A DNA stretch of 64,000 nucleotides, taken from assembly GCA_947846985.1 (NCBI GenBank), contig CANTUZ010000007.1:31190355-31254354 (forward strand), written 5' to 3'. This DNA is from Fratercula arctica. Taxonomy: Eukaryota > Chordata > Aves > Charadriiformes > Alcidae. The position numbers and the translations under genes are program-made. The notes beneath the pieces are model-generated. The model ran no database searches. It had not been told where the DNA came from and was given only the letters and a program-made list of their open reading frames with translations. This document shows, piece by piece, positions 61,031-64,000 of the stretch. Position 1 is the first letter of the stretch. Each line of letters begins with the position of its first letter.

Positions 61031-62750
61031 TGTTTCCACGTGAGAGACAGCTGCTGCCCTTCCTTTGCCTTCCACAGCTGACATAGTACTGTCTTCCTTT
61101 GATGTGAGGTTTAAGGGACTGGAGAAAAGACGGTTGTCTCCATCTGTGAGAAACTTTGGAATCGTACCTTATTTCTCAGGTTTTTCCTTTCACCTACTGC
61201 TGTTTTGTAGGGGACAAAACCCCCTCTGAAAGCAGAAAAGTGTTCCTGTCTCCTCTCTACTCCCACCTGGATTCCTAGTTACTTAGCTTATCCCATCACC
61301 CCCAAGACTGATGTTTTCCTTTCCCAACATTCCTTAATAATTTGGAAGGTCAGGTATACAGGTGAGTCATTTGCATCCTCCCTGCTAGCAGCAGTTTACA
61401 TATGCTTAATTGCTTTGGCTTCATTTCATGTTTTCTGCTGCTGCGCTTCAGGTGAGTTTGCAGTGTTCCCCTGCACCCCTATTTCCTCCACCTAAAAAAC
61501 CAACTGTGAGACATTTTGAAGCCTACCTTTTTCTGCGTTCATTTTTTTACATAATCATTATACTTAGGAAGGCAATAATAATTTCTTAGTGTTGTTTTCT
61601 GTTTTACATATAACTAACGAAGAACATTACTTGTTATTGCCAGCTAAGATTCACTTAACTCATTTAAACCCAGTGGTGAACCTCTGGAGGAAGAGACTGA
61701 CTGACCATGGGCCTTCTCGCTGTGACTTTTATTACCTTTCCCTTACTCTGCCTCATTCATTCCTATACACGAGGTGGTTCAAAGCACGCCCACAATAAAC
61801 ATCCACCTTTTTTACCCACAGACCTACCTAGGACTACTTTTTTGAGACTGGAATGGGACTTGTGGACAAAGAGCTTCATCATGGAAGGAGAAGGAGCTTG
61901 GAGGTTTTTCACAGGAGAGATGTCCCTGTATGCTAAGCGACTGGTGACGCATTGAACCAGGATGGGTAAAAATGTAAGTGAAAACATTCCACTTCTAAAG
62001 CCTCTTGACATTCTTGAGAAACTTTCCTTTCTTTCCCATTCCTTTCTTCTTGTGTCTTCTCTGAGCAGCAAACTCGTCTACTGGCTCCCAAGTCTCTTTC
62101 CCCCTTTTATTCCGCCCGATTACTTCTCTGTCACTGCCTCAGAGGTGAATGTTGTCAATATGGCTTAAAGCTTTTATGACTCTCTAGATGCCTGTTTCTG
62201 AACTATGCCATTACTGAGCCAAGCAGCATATTTCAGTGAAAGCTAATCAAATGAACAATGTTATGGGTACCCATACCCCTGAATACTAAACCCATGCCTA
62301 CACCTCTCAACAGAACGGAGGGTTTTGAAAAAGTGTTTAACATAGAAATCAGTGAACTGTGTTTGTAGAAATCGCTATTGGCAACTGTAACACATTGTTT
62401 TCCTCTTCTGACCTGCTGAAATCATCTGTGATCTTAAGCAAAAAGGGGTCATAGGCGAAAGTAGCGTATTCTTTTCATGTTGCATAGGACTGTGAAATGG
62501 CCTTTCTAAATTAAATACGTCCCTATGGAGGAGTGACTTTGCTCAGTAGATTTGAACATTATACTGATCTGTCAGAAAAAGTCCATCCCTTCCCAAATTC
62601 TTATGGTACATATAATTCACCTTACATCTCTTCATAGCTTTTTGTTGCAGGAGTAACAGTGTCAGATCTTTAAAGATCTCTAAATATGAAAGCTTGAATT
62701 GAAATCTTTGTTTGGTTATATCGTGACTAATACCTGCTTCTTAATTGCAG
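61031..62750. other. Non-coding stretch, no gene seen
   Basis: No supported gene. Composition is closer to balanced than in most of the window, with open frames of 102 codons (minus, 61763-62071) and 82 codons (plus, 61707-61955) that overlap one another and are unrecognised. The perfect palindrome at 62664-62679 lies here. Confidence 0.65.
62664..62679. repeat. 16-bp perfect palindrome
   Basis: AGATCTTTAAAGATCT is identical on both strands and has no spacer. It is the longest unspaced exact palindrome I noticed outside the TA tract. Confidence 0.6.
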
Positions 62751-62775
62751 TGGTGCTGCTGGTTGTACTATCAGT
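62751..62775 (+). other. Possible 25-nt microexon
   Basis: Splice signals line up: a branch-point-like TGACTAAT at 62723-62730, a pyrimidine-rich stretch ending TTAATTGCAG at 62750, 25 nt open in all three frames, then GTAAGA at 62776-62781 as a good donor. Without a known host transcript on either side the call stays speculative. Twenty-five is not a multiple of three, so including it would shift the frame. Confidence 0.12.
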
Positions 62776-64000
62776 GTAAGAGGATTAATTTCTACTCTTA
62801 GGTGACTCTATGTAAGTTGTCAAAAATCTATCTGAATATTTTGTGTTCTTTAATTCAAAATTGGAAAACCAGAGTTGCAGAAAGCTGGTAATACCTGAGT
62901 GGACTTGTCCATAGCTTTTGGTATTAAACACTTAAGGCACAAAGATCTGCTGTAGATTTTCTGCGTGATTTTTTTTCAAAATTTCTTCAGATTATTGGAT
63001 CCATTTTTTGTCATTACAATGTAATTACAAGGAGTTGCCAGGATTTATTTAATTTGAAGTGCAGGAGTGAGATCATTGTAAAAAATTCCTATAAAACTTA
63101 TTTTCACTTTTTTTAGTGCCATTCATCTATTTCTTCTTATGAATCTGATCCTTTTTTACACACGTACAACACTTGAGCTGTGCAGTCTTTCAACCAAGTG
63201 TTTGGAGAGGAAAAAAGAAAATGGCAAAAACAAAGCATTGTGTAACTTTACATTTTGAGCACAGTCATTTAACACAAGAATTTCATTTTTCTGACTGTAC
63301 AGCAAGATCTATGATAAAATGAGTGATAAAATAGACTTCAGATTTTTATCTTATTGCTAAATAACTAGATCAAACTGTTATTGAAATCAAAGACAACATT
63401 TGACCTGGTACTTGAGGAGAAAATGGGTAACCAGGTGTATCTCAAATTAAAGAAGTAACATAATCAGAAGTTGCAGGGCAAGGCAGAATATATCTTACTA
63501 CTGGTTATTACATGAATGAAAGACAGTGACTGAGAACACATTGGGGCTACATCGGCTTTTGTGAGGCCTCTTGGTGCAATGAGAGTGTCCCTGTTAGCGC
63601 TGGCAGCTGTAGGGTCACACTAAGCTTTGCAGGATTTTTCCCGGGTTAAACTGCTGTCAGAAATTAGTCCCTTAACTTCTGTGTCCCTTGCATGTTTTGG
63701 CAGTGTGGCTCATAAGAGGCTCATACTGGCTTGCTGTGAAGGGGAAGAAATGTTCTTCCTCTAATCTCTCAGTGAGTCTGTATGAGTTTTCTGGAGTAAA
63801 TATTGTCCTTTTTCTCTCTGTAATGCACATATAGCAGTTCCCTTGTGTTGTCTTCATGCTTTTTGGAATGATATAGCTGAGAGTGTTGGATTTCCTGTAT
63901 GTGAGCTTGGATGAGGTTATTTTCCAATTTAGGGTTTTTTGGCTTTTGTTCTTTGGCCTTCAGAAGGAAAATAATTTGTAAACAAACATGTGCACCTGGT
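62776..64000. other. AT-rich non-coding stretch, no gene seen
   Basis: No gene, repeat family or strong motif was recognised up to the window edge. Confidence 0.7.

Noticed and set aside
1..64000. Bacterial, phage, CRISPR, tRNA or rRNA content
   Set aside because: No gene-dense frames, no ribosome-binding-site pattern, no regularly spaced repeats and no structural RNA signature; composition is that of vertebrate non-coding DNA.

Overview
This window reads as non-coding nuclear DNA of a vertebrate, most likely a bird. I found no gene I can name. It is AT-rich and CpG-poor, carries homopolymer and AT microsatellites, and has only short accidental open frames (the longest is 129 codons). None of those frames has recognisable domains or coding-like codon use. 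There are no bacterial features: no operons, Shine-Dalgarno sites, rRNA, tRNA or CRISPR. The avian inference rests on three things. Interspersed repeats are very sparse for 64 kb of amniote DNA, I see no Alu, B1 or L1-type elements, and one decayed LINE fragment carries a CR1/L2-like reverse-transcriptase motif. A non-avian reptile, or an unusually repeat-poor stretch of another vertebrate, is not excluded. The window could be a gene desert or the inside of a very long intron; the sequence alone does not decide.

Layout. 1-22 kb: AT-rich DNA holding all the long A-runs (17-34 nt), three of them followed by C/A-rich tails; an 86-nt pure A/T tract at 7.1 kb; two CTCF-like motifs at 2.2 and 6.7 kb; nested dyads with a POU octamer at 15.0 kb; an imperfect 20-bp hairpin at 17.1 kb; a homeodomain-site-rich stretch at 19.3 kb. 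22-29 kb: mixed-composition DNA, the LINE remnant at 26.6-27.0 kb and a small GC-rich islet at 28.4 kb. 29-50 kb: featureless AT-rich sequence with short palindromes and duplications and one weak candidate terminal exon at 43.4 kb. 50-60 kb: two enhancer-like AT/homeodomain/SOX-TCF-rich stretches (50.3 and 54.7 kb) and an A10G11 run at 59.0 kb. 60.9-61.0 kb: a second, more CpG-rich islet with a CTCF-like motif. 62.75 kb: splice signals framing a possible 25-nt microexon.

No genes can be shown to work together here. If the window has a function, the plausible reading is distal regulation of a gene outside it. The enhancer, CTCF and exon calls are motif-based and carry low confidence. I found nothing that supports a new biological system.
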